The position numbers and the translations under genes are program-made. The notes under the pieces are model-generated. The model did no database searches. It was not told where the DNA came from and saw only the letters and a program-made list of their open reading frames with translations. Positions 1 through 8,417 of a DNA stretch of 62,350 nucleotides are shown here, in pieces (the stretch's first letter is position 1; each line of letters opens with the position of its first letter). Source of the stretch: JAAYZQ01 sp034428935 (GTDB taxonomy: Bacteria; Chloroflexota; Anaerolineae; JAAYZQ01); assembly GCA_034428935.1 (NCBI GenBank), contig DAOUHB010000067.1, positions 1 to 62,350 on the forward strand. Direction: 5' to 3'.

Positions 1-648
1 ACGGGGTTGCACAAAGCGACGGCGCACCGCATCCTCACGACCCTGGTCAGCACCGGCTTCCTCGAACGGACGAGCGACGGCGACAGGTTCCGCCTGGGGC
101 TGCGGCTGATGGAATTGGGCCTGGGCGCTCTGCGCAGCCTCGACTTCCGGCGCGCTGCCGTCCCGTACATGCAGCAACTGGTGGAGCGTTTCCAGGAGTC
201 ATGCACCCTGTCCATCTGGGACCGGGGCCAGATGCTGTACGTTGAGGTGGTCTATAGCGAGCATGACCTGACGATTGGGGCCCGAGTGGGGCGTCACCTG
301 CCCGTTCACTGCACGGCCAGTGGCAAGGTACTGCTCGCTTTTCTGCCGCCCAAGGTCACAGAGCCAATCTTGTGCGGACCTCTGGCGGCCTACACGGAGA
401 AAACGATCACGTCGCCTGACCGGCTCCGGGAAGAGCTGAAACTTGTCCGGGATCGAGGCTATGCCACCGCTCACCAGGAATTCGAGATGGGCATCGGGGC
501 CATCTCTGTTCCGATCCGCAACATCGACGGCAAGGAGGTGGCCGCGATGAGCGTCGCCTTTCCCACGAGCCGGCTCAAGGCGGAGCGTGTCCCCGAGATT
601 GCGCAAGCACTGTTGGAGGCGGCCAATGCCATTTCGGCGCACGCCTAG
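1..648 (+). CDS. IclR-family transcriptional regulator, 5'-partial
   Basis: The frame is open from the first base, so the N-terminal part of the winged helix lies outside the window; 215 residues are visible. They begin in the recognition helix (LHKATAHRIL) and run into the IclR effector-binding domain, with the family signature HCTASGKVLLAFL near residue 105. IclR proteins are cytoplasmic regulators, usually of nearby catabolic operons. The 72-nt gap to the cupin gene on the same strand suggests control of, or cotranscription with, the cluster to about 7388. The protein closely resembles the IclR encoded on the opposite strand at 7543-8313, so the two look like paralogues bracketing one cluster. 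The effector is unknown. Confidence 0.93.
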   Translation, partial: TGLHKATAHRILTTLVSTGFLERTSDGDRFRLGLRLMELGLGALRSLDFRRAAVPYMQQLVERFQESCTLSIWDRGQMLYVEVVYSEHDLTIGARVGRHLPVHCTASGKVLLAFLPPKVTEPILCGPLAAYTEKTITSPDRLREELKLVRDRGYATAHQEFEMGIGAISVPIRNIDGKEVAAMSVAFPTSRLKAERVPEIAQALLEAANAISAHA

Positions 649-720
649 GCAAGGAGCCCTTGCCAGCTGGCTGCGCCACGGCTGGCCTGAAATCATATTG
701 TATGTGAGGAGGAAAAAGCA

Positions 721-1083
721 ATGGAAAAGCTGCCATTTGTGCTGGCTGCGGACGTGGAAGGTGAAGAGAGAATTCCGAAGCGAGTCTCCAAGCTGCTGCT
801 GGCACCCAAGACAGTGGGTACCCGCAACGTGTCCATGGGGCTGAATGTGACTGCGGTGGGAAGCATGATCCCAGATCACGTTCACACGGATTCGGAAGAG
901 GTGATGTATATCATCAGTGGGCGCGCCAAGCTGGTGATCGAGGGCGAAGGGGAGTGGGAAATCGGGCCCGACACCGCCATCTATTCGCCGCTGGGCAAGA
1001 AGCACCGGCTGGAAAATATCGGCGACGAGCCGCTGAAACTGGTGTGGGTCTATGGCCCGCCCCTGCCGCAACACTTTGAGTGA
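721..1083 (+). CDS. Cupin-domain protein, 120 aa
   Basis: A small single-domain cupin. The first motif is seen as DHVHTDSEEVMYIISGRAKL (about residues 47-66), with His and Glu metal ligands, and the second region is SPLGKKHRLENIGDEPLKLV. No signal peptide is visible, so it is cytoplasmic. A strong AGGAGG ribosome site lies 8 nt before the ATG. Such stand-alone cupins in sugar or acid catabolic clusters may be isomerases, lyases or sugar sensors; the sequence does not say which. It is the first structural gene after the IclR gene and has the same direction as the next six genes. Confidence 0.85.
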   Translation: MEKLPFVLAADVEGEERIPKRVSKLLLAPKTVGTRNVSMGLNVTAVGSMIPDHVHTDSEEVMYIISGRAKLVIEGEGEWEIGPDTAIYSPLGKKHRLENIGDEPLKLVWVYGPPLPQHFE

Positions 1084-1127
1084 TCGTCACTGTACTCTGA
1101 CATATTTGAAAAGGAGAATGGGCTGAC

Positions 1128-2042
1128 ATGTTCGAAGAAACAAGAAGCTACGTCAAGACATTGGGTTTGCCGGAAGGAGATCTGAACGATCTGCCGACAT
1201 CCGCGGCCAGGTTCCCCGACGGAGCGGCCTATCGCATCGAGGTGCCGACGGTCAACACCGCCGAGGCCGCGGCCGCGCTGCTGGAATCCAGCGACAAGGC
1301 CGGGATTGCGATCAACCGCGTAACCGAGACCTATGGCATGTTCCGGCACACCCGTGACGAGCTGAAAGAGTACTGCCGGCTGTGCCATGACTATGGCGCA
1401 GAGCTGATGCTTTCCGTCGGGCCGCGGGCCACGTACGATACAGGCGCCACCGTGCTGTCACCCCAGGGCGTGCGCATCAGCTACCGGCTGCGCGGCATGG
1501 AGCAGGTGCTGCGCGCCGTGGAGGATATCAAGCGGGGTATCGACCTTGGCTGCCGGGGCTTCCTGATCTATGACGAGGGGTTTCTGTGGCTGGTGGGCCA
1601 GATGCGCAAGGACGGTGAGCTGCCCAGCGACATCATCTTCAAGACCTCGGCGCACCTGGGACACTGCAACCCGGCGTCGGTCAAGCTCCTGGAGTCCCTG
1701 GGGGCCGACAGCATCAACCCCGTGCGCGACTTGCAGTTGCCCATGATCGCCGCCCTGCGGGCCGCCATCACCACCCCGCTGGATGTGCACACCGACAACC
1801 CGCCTGGATCGGGCGGATTCATCCGCGTCTACGAGGCGCCCGAGATCGTGCGTGTCGCCGCGCCGGTGCACTGCAAGACGGGCAACTCGGTGGTCAGTGG
1901 TCATGGTCAGCTCACCAGCGCGAAGGACGGCAAGCTGATGGCCGACCAGGCTTCCATTGTTGTGGAGATGGTGAGCAAGTACTATCCACAGGCGAAACAG
2001 ACCGAGAGGCACGCCGCCGACCTGAGCATTCCGTGCGTCTAG
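1128..2042 (+). CDS. U32-like TIM-barrel protein, 304 aa
   Basis: The protein looks like a TIM barrel related to peptidase family U32. The middle holds GFLIYDEGFLW and KTSAHLGHCNPASVKLLE, and later strands read DVHTDNPPGSGGFIRVYEAP and VHCKTGN, with several His, Asp and Cys residues able to line an active site. It has no signal peptide. An AAGGAG site precedes the ATG. U32 homologues range from collagenase-like enzymes to tRNA- and ubiquinone-hydroxylation proteins; here, between a cupin and a creatininase-family hydrolase, a role in small-molecule catabolism is more likely. The reaction cannot be named from the sequence. Confidence 0.8.
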   Translation: MFEETRSYVKTLGLPEGDLNDLPTSAARFPDGAAYRIEVPTVNTAEAAAALLESSDKAGIAINRVTETYGMFRHTRDELKEYCRLCHDYGAELMLSVGPRATYDTGATVLSPQGVRISYRLRGMEQVLRAVEDIKRGIDLGCRGFLIYDEGFLWLVGQMRKDGELPSDIIFKTSAHLGHCNPASVKLLESLGADSINPVRDLQLPMIAALRAAITTPLDVHTDNPPGSGGFIRVYEAPEIVRVAAPVHCKTGNSVVSGHGQLTSAKDGKLMADQASIVVEMVSKYYPQAKQTERHAADLSIPCV

Positions 2043-2145
2043 CCTCGTGCAACCGCCACGCGGTGCAAAGTAGCATCGGCCGGTCTGTGTTTGCGGGACA
2101 CCCCCCGCCCGGATAGAGTGGCAAGTGGCATAGGAAGGAGATGGC

Positions 2146-3111
2146 ATGAGCAAGTGGAAACTGCCGCCGGCAGGCGGCCACATGGACAAGCCGTCGGGCA
2201 TCTATTACCAGACGATGACCAAGGCCGAGATCGAGGAGCGGCTCAAGGTCAACGACCTGATCATCATTCCCGTCGGCAGCACAGAGAGCCACGGCGCCGC
2301 CCAGCCGTTCGGCGAGGACACGTTCCTCGTCACGAGGATGGCGGAGGCAGTGGCAGAAGCCACCGGCTGCACCGTGGCCGAGCCGGTGTGGTATGGCTCG
2401 CACCCCTACAATCACCTGGGGATGCCCGGAACCGTCGTCGTCCCCGAGGATGCGTTCCTGGCCTACCTGCGGGCCATCATCGCCGGGTTCTGGAACACGG
2501 GCTTCCGCAAGCAGATCCTGCTCAACGGCCACGGCCAGGAAGAGGTTATTCCCCTGGCACTGCACCAGTTTGCCAAAAAATACCAGGTGCCGTGCATGCT
2601 GGTCTCGCTGCACTGGCCGACCGTGATCCACGACCATCTCAAGGACAAGGAACATGGCGGGCCCTTTGATACCCCGTTCCGGCACGCCGACGAGGCCGAG
2701 TGCTCCTACTCCCTCGCCCTCTTCCCCGAGATGGTCAAGCTCGACAAGGCCGAGGACACGGCTCCCGAGGGGTTCATGCCCCCGGGGCACGTGGACAAAG
2801 GCGGCGACATCTACCACGCGCCCATCAAGGGGCACGAACAGGTCGGTTTTGGCGGCATCGAGGTGGTCATGACGCCCCAGGGCGTGGTAGGCAAGCCCTC
2901 GCTGGCGGACCCAGCCAAGGCCGAGGCGGGCCTGGATGCGCTTTTGGACTACATGGTTGGCCTGATCGGCGACATCCTGGAGCGGTTCCCGGCCGGCGAG
3001 TTGCCGCCGGCCGACAAGGTCTCCATGCGGAGCCCGGACGAGATCGAGGCTCTGCTCAAGGGACCGCTCCACGGCGGCCGGCATATCTACACCGTGGCGT
3101 ATCCGCCCTAA
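2146..3111 (+). CDS. Creatininase-family hydrolase, IolN-like
   Basis: This 321-aa protein has the creatininase fold signatures: IIPVGSTESHG (about 41-51) with the metal-binding Glu and His, GEDTFLV in the position of the usual DT metal site, LLNGHGQEE (about 126-134), and a later HADEAECS segment with a conserved Glu. Creatininase-family members hydrolyse C-N or C-C bonds with a binuclear metal centre. The direct neighbour is a zinc-type dehydrogenase. In the Thermotoga inositol route a creatininase-like 3-dehydro-scyllo-inosose hydrolase (IolN) works beside a zinc dehydrogenase (IolM), so a keto-inositol or similar cyclic ketone is a reasonable but untested substrate guess. The start follows an AAGGAG site. 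Confidence 0.8.
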   Translation: MSKWKLPPAGGHMDKPSGIYYQTMTKAEIEERLKVNDLIIIPVGSTESHGAAQPFGEDTFLVTRMAEAVAEATGCTVAEPVWYGSHPYNHLGMPGTVVVPEDAFLAYLRAIIAGFWNTGFRKQILLNGHGQEEVIPLALHQFAKKYQVPCMLVSLHWPTVIHDHLKDKEHGGPFDTPFRHADEAECSYSLALFPEMVKLDKAEDTAPEGFMPPGHVDKGGDIYHAPIKGHEQVGFGGIEVVMTPQGVVGKPSLADPAKAEAGLDALLDYMVGLIGDILERFPAGELPPADKVSMRSPDEIEALLKGPLHGGRHIYTVAYPP

Positions 3112-3135
3112 CCGGCGGGTCAGAATAGGAATACG

Positions 3136-4119
3136 ATGAAGGCCCTTCAACTGGTGAAACCCAGGCAATTCGAGGCAGTAGCCGTCGCCCGGCCAGAGCC
3201 GGGCGACGGCCAGATCCTCGTGCGCCTGGAAAAGGTCGTCCTGTGCGGCAGCGACGTTCCAAAGTTTGTGGGACTGTGGCGTGGCCTGAGCTACCCGCTG
3301 CCGGTGGGCATGCCTATCCACGAGTGCGTGGGCACCGTCGACAGCAGCCGGTCGCCGCGCTTCCGCTCCGGCGACCGGGTGGTTGCCGTGCCCCAGGGTG
3401 ACCAGGGGCTGGCGGAGTACTATGTCGCCGCGGCGGCCAAAGCGGTACACATCCCCGCGGCGCTTGCCGGCACGGACGTGAACCTGCTCATCCAGCCCCT
3501 CTCGACGGTTGTCTATGGCCTGGACAGGCTCGGCGATGTCGCCGGCCGCACGGTTGCCGTTGTGGGGCTGGGACCCATCGGCCTGCTCACAACCTGGCTG
3601 CTCCACCAACGCGGGGCGCAGGTGGTGGGCATCGATCCCCTCGCCTGGCGCTGCGCGGCGGCACGCCGCCTGGGCGCGGCCCGCACCTACGACGTCCACA
3701 GCGAGCGCGTTCTGGACGTAGCCAGGCAGGGCGAGGCCTGGCAGCCGGTGGACATCTGCGTCGAAGCTGTGGGCCAGCAGACACGGACCATCAACGACTG
3801 CCTGGCCCTCGTTCGACACCGAGGCCAGGTCCTGGCCCTTGGCGTGCCGCTGGAGCCGGTGTATGCCTTTGACTACATGCGCTTCTTCCGCGCCAACCTG
3901 GATCTCATCGCCTCCGTGACACCGCCGGATGAGAGCTACATGGAGCGGGCTGCGCAGCTGCTCACCGGCCGCGATCAGGAGTTGGCTTTCCTCCTCACGC
4001 ACGGCTTCGGTCCAGATCCCGCGGAGGTGGCCGAGGCCTTTACCTTGTACGAGACGCGGGCACCCGGTGAGCCGCTCAAGATCGTCATCGACGCCACCAT
4101 CTGGCCGGAATCAGGCTGA
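3136..4119 (+). CDS. Zinc-type medium-chain alcohol dehydrogenase, IolM-like
   Basis: A 327-aa member of the medium-chain dehydrogenase family. The catalytic zinc region appears as LCGSDVPKF (Cys near residue 37) and PIHECVGTV (His-Glu). The Rossmann nucleotide site is VVGLGPIGLLTTW followed by an acidic residue in VVGIDP, suggesting NAD. The four-cysteine structural zinc lobe is absent: residues about 75-100 read FRSGDRVVAVPQGDQGLAEY with no Cys. It starts 24 nt after the hydrolase stop, so the two are probably cotranscribed. Next to a creatininase-like hydrolase it fits a polyol or inosose dehydrogenase, but the substrate is inferred from context only. Confidence 0.85.
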   Translation: MKALQLVKPRQFEAVAVARPEPGDGQILVRLEKVVLCGSDVPKFVGLWRGLSYPLPVGMPIHECVGTVDSSRSPRFRSGDRVVAVPQGDQGLAEYYVAAAAKAVHIPAALAGTDVNLLIQPLSTVVYGLDRLGDVAGRTVAVVGLGPIGLLTTWLLHQRGAQVVGIDPLAWRCAAARRLGAARTYDVHSERVLDVARQGEAWQPVDICVEAVGQQTRTINDCLALVRHRGQVLALGVPLEPVYAFDYMRFFRANLDLIASVTPPDESYMERAAQLLTGRDQELAFLLTHGFGPDPAEVAEAFTLYETRAPGEPLKIVIDATIWPESG

Positions 4120-4332
4120 AAAGGATCAAGAGAAAGCTGATGGGCACAAACCGCAATGGCAGAATCTCTGGCAGGCATTGAGGTAAAGCCGACGATCTGG
4201 TTCTGGTGCTCTGTCGGATATCGAAGGCGGAGCCTTTGGGCGCCTGGCGATGGGCTGCTAGCTTGCGGGAGACCGGCTGCATCCGGTAGACGACTGATTT
4301 TTGGCCATTTGGCTGCAGGAGTGAACTGAAAA
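4120..4332 (+). other. 213-nt untranslated leader before the AOR gene
   Basis: No convincing gene lies here. The stretch holds short inverted repeats, among them CCGAC at 4193 pairing with GTCGG about 20 nt later, and ACCGG-CTGCAT-CCGGT near 4273 followed 12 nt on by five T. It is far longer than the other gaps in this cluster, so a cis-acting RNA is possible. I could not fold it to a known molybdenum/tungsten cofactor riboswitch by eye. Confidence 0.3.
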
Positions 4333-6039
4333 ATGCTTAGAGTTGATATGGATCGTTTGCAGGTCAGGCGAGAGCCCGTCCCTCCCGAGTACGAGCGCCT
4401 GGGCGGCCGGGCGCTCATTGCCGGGATCATGCTGGCCGAAGTTCCGCCCCAGTGCGATCCCCTGGGACCAGACAACAAGCTCATCTTTGCCCCCGGGCTG
4501 CTGGGCGGCACGGGGGTGAGTAGCTCCGGCCGGCTGTCCGTCGGGGGCAAGAGCCCGTTGACGTGGGGCGTCAAGGAGGCCAACTGCGGCGGCAACGGCG
4601 GCTCTGACCTCGCGCGCCTGGGCGTCAAGGCCCTGGTGGTGGAGGGCCAGCCGGCGCCGGAAAAGCTGTACTTGCTCCACATCTCGGGCACAACCGCCGA
4701 GCTGCTCCCTGCGGATGACTGGAGGGGGCTGGGCACCTATGCGACGGCCGCGAAGGCGCGTGAACGATGGGGTAGCGGCTGCACGGTCATCTCCATCGGG
4801 CAGGCCGGCGAGTATCGGATGGGCGCCGCGGGGGTATCGTGCACCGGGCACAAGGAACAGGACAGCCGGCTGGCAGCCCGCGGTGGGCTGGGCGCTCTCA
4901 TGGGCAGCAAAGGCCTGAAGGCGATTGTGCTCGACGCCTCCGGAACGCAGTCGCTGCCGTTGGCGGACCCCGAGCTGTTCCGCTCTTCGGCGCGCCGTTT
5001 CGCCCAGGAGCTGGTGGAAAGCCCCAAGACAGGCCGGAAGGGCGCGATGCACCTCTACGGCACGGCTGCCATCGTCGCCGCCGTCAACGAGATGGGCGCC
5101 TTTCCGACCCGGAACTTTCGTGAGGGCCGGTTCGAGGAAGCCGACAACCTCACCGGCCAGAAGATCCGCGAGACGGTTTTGGAGCGCGGCGGCCAGATGG
5201 GCACGACCTGCATGCCGGGTTGCGTCATCGCCTGCTGCAACGTGTTCGTCGACCCGCAGGGCAAGCCAGTGGTGTCGACCCTGCAGTACGAAACCGTCGG
5301 CCTCCTCGGTTCCAACCTGGGCATTGGCAACCTGGATGCGGTGGCCCGATTGAACCGCCTGTGCAACGACTATGGCCTGGATTCCATCGAGGCCGGCGCT
5401 GCCCTGGGGGTCGCGGCCGATGCGGGCCTTGCCCGTTTCGGCGACGAGGCGAGTTTTGCCGCGCTCCTGGGCGAGATCGCGGCGGGCAGCGTCCTGGGCC
5501 GGGTCCTGGGCCAGGGTGCGGCCGTTGCCGGCCGGGTGCTGGGCGTTTCGCGCGTGCCCGCGACCAAGGGGCAGGCCATGCCCGCCTACGATCCGCGGGC
5601 CCTCAAAGGCAACGGCGTGACCTATGCCACTTCGCCCATGGGCGCTGACCACACTGCCGGCAATGCTTTCGGCAACCGGCTGGAGGTGAATCCCCTCGGC
5701 GTCGAGGGCCAGCGCGAGCTGTCGCTCAAGCTCCAGTTGGGCGCGGCGATGCTGGACAGCACAGGGCTGTGCCTGTTCGCCAGGCCGCCCGTGTTTGGCG
5801 ACCCGCAACTGATGGTGGACATGATCAATGGTCGTTTCGGCTGGGGCTGGTCGGTGGCCGATCTCCAGGAAATGCAAAAGTCTGTGCTGAGGATGGAGCT
5901 GGCCTTTAACCATAAGGCGGGCCACACCGCGGCCGATGCCCGCCTGCCGGAATACATGACCCGCGAGCCGCTGCCGCCGCACAACGTGGTGTTTGACGTG
6001 CCCGACAGCGAGATGGATGCCATCTTCTCGGAGCTGTAG
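4333..6039 (+). CDS. Aldehyde ferredoxin oxidoreductase (tungsten type)
   Basis: A 568-aa AOR-family enzyme. The family oxidises aldehydes, or reduces acids, with ferredoxin at a tungsten or molybdenum bis-pterin centre plus one 4Fe-4S cluster. The cluster ligands are visible as Cys293, Cys297 and Cys301 in TCMPGCVIACC, with the distal Cys480 in STGLCLF. The N-terminal domain carries GRALIAGIMLAEVPP and the pterin-binding stretch GKSPLTWGVKEANCGGNGG is intact. It is cytoplasmic. Directly downstream lies a MoaD-like protein ending in Gly-Gly, a pairing typical of tungsten AOR loci. Within a catabolic cluster the aldehyde is probably a pathway intermediate. An AGGAG lies about 12 nt before the ATG. 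Confidence 0.93.
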   Translation: MLRVDMDRLQVRREPVPPEYERLGGRALIAGIMLAEVPPQCDPLGPDNKLIFAPGLLGGTGVSSSGRLSVGGKSPLTWGVKEANCGGNGGSDLARLGVKALVVEGQPAPEKLYLLHISGTTAELLPADDWRGLGTYATAAKARERWGSGCTVISIGQAGEYRMGAAGVSCTGHKEQDSRLAARGGLGALMGSKGLKAIVLDASGTQSLPLADPELFRSSARRFAQELVESPKTGRKGAMHLYGTAAIVAAVNEMGAFPTRNFREGRFEEADNLTGQKIRETVLERGGQMGTTCMPGCVIACCNVFVDPQGKPVVSTLQYETVGLLGSNLGIGNLDAVARLNRLCNDYGLDSIEAGAALGVAADAGLARFGDEASFAALLGEIAAGSVLGRVLGQGAAVAGRVLGVSRVPATKGQAMPAYDPRALKGNGVTYATSPMGADHTAGNAFGNRLEVNPLGVEGQRELSLKLQLGAAMLDSTGLCLFARPPVFGDPQLMVDMINGRFGWGWSVADLQEMQKSVLRMELAFNHKAGHTAADARLPEYMTREPLPPHNVVFDVPDSEMDAIFSEL

Positions 6040-6046
6040 CCCGGCG

Positions 6047-6271
6047 ATGGTTCAGGTTCGCGTTTACAACGCTCAGTGGGAGCATCTGGCCCCCAACCTG
6101 GAAATGGACCTGGAGGGGCAAGAGGGCACCGTGGCGGACTTGCTCGCTGCCCTCCATCTGGACCCGGCTGAGGTTGGTATCGTGACCGTAGACGGGCGGC
6201 AGAGCACGCTGGACGCGCCGGTGCCCCCCACTGGCCGCGTTTGCATCTTTCCGCCCATGTTTGGAGGCTGA
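6047..6271 (+). CDS. MoaD/ThiS-like sulfur carrier, 74 aa
   Basis: A short beta-grasp protein that ends exactly in Phe-Gly-Gly, the C-terminus that MoaD and ThiS proteins need for adenylation and thiocarboxylation. The body matches the fold: an N-terminal strand MVQVRVYNAQW, a central VADLLAAL helix, and VCIFPPMFGG at the end. The ATG lies 7 nt after the AOR stop, so the two are probably coupled. The likely job is donating sulfur to the pterin cofactor of the upstream AOR. The protein is encoded by an internal ATG; a longer upstream reading frame overlaps the AOR gene and is not needed. Confidence 0.85.
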   Translation: MVQVRVYNAQWEHLAPNLEMDLEGQEGTVADLLAALHLDPAEVGIVTVDGRQSTLDAPVPPTGRVCIFPPMFGG

Positions 6272-6272
6272 G

Positions 6273-7388
6273 TTGAAGACAGAGACGGACGAGATCCGTA
6301 CCATAACGGCGGGTGCCCTTCAGGAGTTCGTGGAGAAGGTCTTTGTGGCCCTGGGCACGCCCCCGGACGACGCTCGCATCTGCGCAGAGGTGCTCGTCGC
6401 CTCGGACCTGCAGGGCATCGAGTCCCATGGGGTGGGCCGGCTCAGGGTCTACTATGAGCGCATCCGGGCCGGCGTGCAGCAGGTCAGAACCGAGATCGAG
6501 ATGGTCAAGGAGACGGAAACGACGGCCCTGGTGGACGGCCACCATGGCATGGGCGCGGTCATCGCTTACCGCTCCATGCGCCTGGCCATGGACAAGGCCA
6601 GGCAATACGGCCTGGGAGCAGTCGCAGTGCGCAACAGCACCCACTTTGGCATCGCCGGCTACTACAGCAACATGGCGGCTGCCGAGGGCATGATCGGCCT
6701 GGCCATGACCAACGCCCGCCCGGTCATCCCGCCGACCTTTGGCGCGGAGCCGATGCTGGGCACCAACCCCATTGCCTTTGCCGCACCCTCCGACAACGCC
6801 TATCCATTCTCCTTTGACGCCGCAACGTCCACGGTGTCCAGGGGCAAGATCGAGGTCCTGGCCCGCGCCGAAAAGCCGGCGCCCGGGGGCTGGGTTGTGA
6901 ATAGTGCGGGGCAGCCTCTCACCGACTCACGGGAGATCCTGCGCTGCCTGGAGGACGGCAGCGCCATGCTCTTGCCGCTGGGCGGCGCTGGCGAGACCAC
7001 CGGCGGCCACAAGGGCTACGGCCTGGCGACCATGGTCGAGATCCTTTGTGCCGCGCTGTGCGGCGGAGCGTACATGAAGGATCTGCTGGGCAAGGCGCCA
7101 GACGGCTCGCGCCGGCCGTACATGCTGGGACACTTTTTCCTGGCCATCGACGTCGCCCACTTTTTGCTCGTCGACCAGTCGGCCGCCATCACGGGCCAGA
7201 TCATGCGCGACCTGCAGAACGCGCGCCGCGCGCCGGGGCAGGACCACGTCTATGTTGCCGGGGAAAAGGAGCACGAACGGCGGAAACTCGTCTGTGAATG
7301 CGGCGTTCCTCTCAACCGCAACCTGCGGCGCGATCTGGGGGCCGTGCGCGACGGGCTGGGTATCCCTGGCTATGAGGCCTACTTCTAA
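6273..7388 (+). CDS. Ldh-family (malate/L-lactate) dehydrogenase
   Basis: A 371-aa protein of the malate/L-lactate/ureidoglycolate dehydrogenase family (NAD(P)-dependent, Rossmann-unrelated fold). Signatures include SDLQGIESHGVGRL near residue 45, VAVRNSTHFGIAGYYS, and LGTNPIAFAAP. Substrates in the family are 2-hydroxy acids and related compounds. The start is taken as TTG at 6273 because GGAGG at 6263-6267 lies 5 nt before it; a TTG at 6261 is also in frame and would overlap the sulfur-carrier gene by 11 nt. It is the last gene of the cluster. No signal peptide or frameshift is visible. Confidence 0.9.
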   Translation: MKTETDEIRTITAGALQEFVEKVFVALGTPPDDARICAEVLVASDLQGIESHGVGRLRVYYERIRAGVQQVRTEIEMVKETETTALVDGHHGMGAVIAYRSMRLAMDKARQYGLGAVAVRNSTHFGIAGYYSNMAAAEGMIGLAMTNARPVIPPTFGAEPMLGTNPIAFAAPSDNAYPFSFDAATSTVSRGKIEVLARAEKPAPGGWVVNSAGQPLTDSREILRCLEDGSAMLLPLGGAGETTGGHKGYGLATMVEILCAALCGGAYMKDLLGKAPDGSRRPYMLGHFFLAIDVAHFLLVDQSAAITGQIMRDLQNARRAPGQDHVYVAGEKEHERRKLVCECGVPLNRNLRRDLGAVRDGLGIPGYEAYF

Positions 7389-7447
7389 AGGAGGTGGTGC
7401 GCGAAGGGGTTTCGTTGACCTCGCACAATATCCCGGAGGTGGGCGAA

Positions 7448-7478
7448 GGGCCAACGGGTACTTTTTAACCCACGGCCC
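7448..7478 (+). terminator. Weak hairpin between convergent genes
   Basis: An imperfect hairpin (GGGCC and GGGT pairing with ACCC and GGCCC, loop containing five T) lies between the Ldh-family gene and the convergent IclR gene. It has no following T-tract, so termination here is only possible. Confidence 0.3.
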
Positions 7479-7542
7479 AATCGGCTGTAATCGGCCAGTG
7501 ATGCGCGTCGCGACACGGCGGACCACTTGCTCTCAGGGCAGA

Positions 7543-8313
7543 TTACTGCTGGAGCCCGTGGGCAGAGATGGCGTCGGCCGCCTCCACCACTGCCGCGGCA
7601 ATCTCGGGAATGCGCTCGGGCGGCATGCGGTTGACCGGCCCTGGCATGCTCAATGCGGCAATCACATTGCCGTCAATGTCGCGGATGGGGGCGGAGACTG
7701 CCCTGATGCCTTCCTCGAGCTCCTCCATGTCGAGGGCGTACCCTCGACGTCGCGTGGCCTCCAGTTCTTCCCGCAGGCGGGCAAGGGAGGTGATGGTCTC
7801 CCCTGTGCAGGGGTTCAGCGGTCCATTCAGGATGGGCTCCACAACCTCCGGGGGGAGGAACGCCAGGAATACGCGGCCGCTGGCTGTACAGTAGGCGGGC
7901 AGGCGGCGGCCAACGCGCGCGGCGATGGTCAGTGAGTGCTGGCTGTGCACCACCTCGACGTACAAGACCGAGCCGCGGTCAAAGATGCCCAGGTCACACG
8001 TTTCTTGAAAGCGCTCCACCAGTTGCTCCATGTAGGGGAAGGCAGCGCGCCGCACGTCGAGACGGCGTAGCGCGCCCAGGCCGAGCTCCACCACTCGAAG
8101 CCCCAGGCGAAACCTTTCGCCGTCCTCCGCCCGCTCGAGAAAACCACCGTTGAGCAGGGTCATCATGATGCGATGCGTCGTTGCCTTGTGCAACCCCGTC
8201 GCCTGGGCAATCTCCGATACCCCCCGGTCCTCGTGTTCGCTGTCAAAGGCTGCGAGGATCTGCATGGCCCGTTCCACTGCCCGTACATTATAGCTTTCTC
8301 GATCCCTTTCCAT
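7543..8313 (-). CDS. IclR-family transcriptional regulator
   Basis: A complete 256-aa IclR protein. The winged helix occupies about residues 10-75 (SEIAQATGLHKATTHRIM), and the effector domain follows with the signature YCTASGRVFLAFL near residue 150. The start MERDRESYN matches the usual IclR length; an in-frame extension of 169 residues upstream has no homology-like content and would run across the next gene's end. It converges on the Ldh-family gene and is very similar to the partial IclR at 1-648, often identical for 8-10 residues in a row (VERFQE, RFRLGLR, LELGLGALR-type segments). It probably controls the cluster in between. Confidence 0.93.
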   Translation of the reverse strand: MERDRESYNVRAVERAMQILAAFDSEHEDRGVSEIAQATGLHKATTHRIMMTLLNGGFLERAEDGERFRLGLRVVELGLGALRRLDVRRAAFPYMEQLVERFQETCDLGIFDRGSVLYVEVVHSQHSLTIAARVGRRLPAYCTASGRVFLAFLPPEVVEPILNGPLNPCTGETITSLARLREELEATRRRGYALDMEELEEGIRAVSAPIRDIDGNVIAALSMPGPVNRMPPERIPEIAAAVVEAADAISAHGLQQ

Positions 8314-8417
8314 GGGGAAGCCAATCTCCTGGCGTCGTGTGCGCGTCCGTACGTAGTGGGCCCTTGGTGAGGCCCAAGCACCTACCACATATCTGGCACA
8401 CCCTTGCCCATCTATCG

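Noticed and set aside
1912..4002. 696-codon open frame on the minus strand
   Set aside because: It lies antisense to the hydrolase and dehydrogenase genes, has no recognisable domain and an amino-acid make-up typical of a GC-rich shadow frame.
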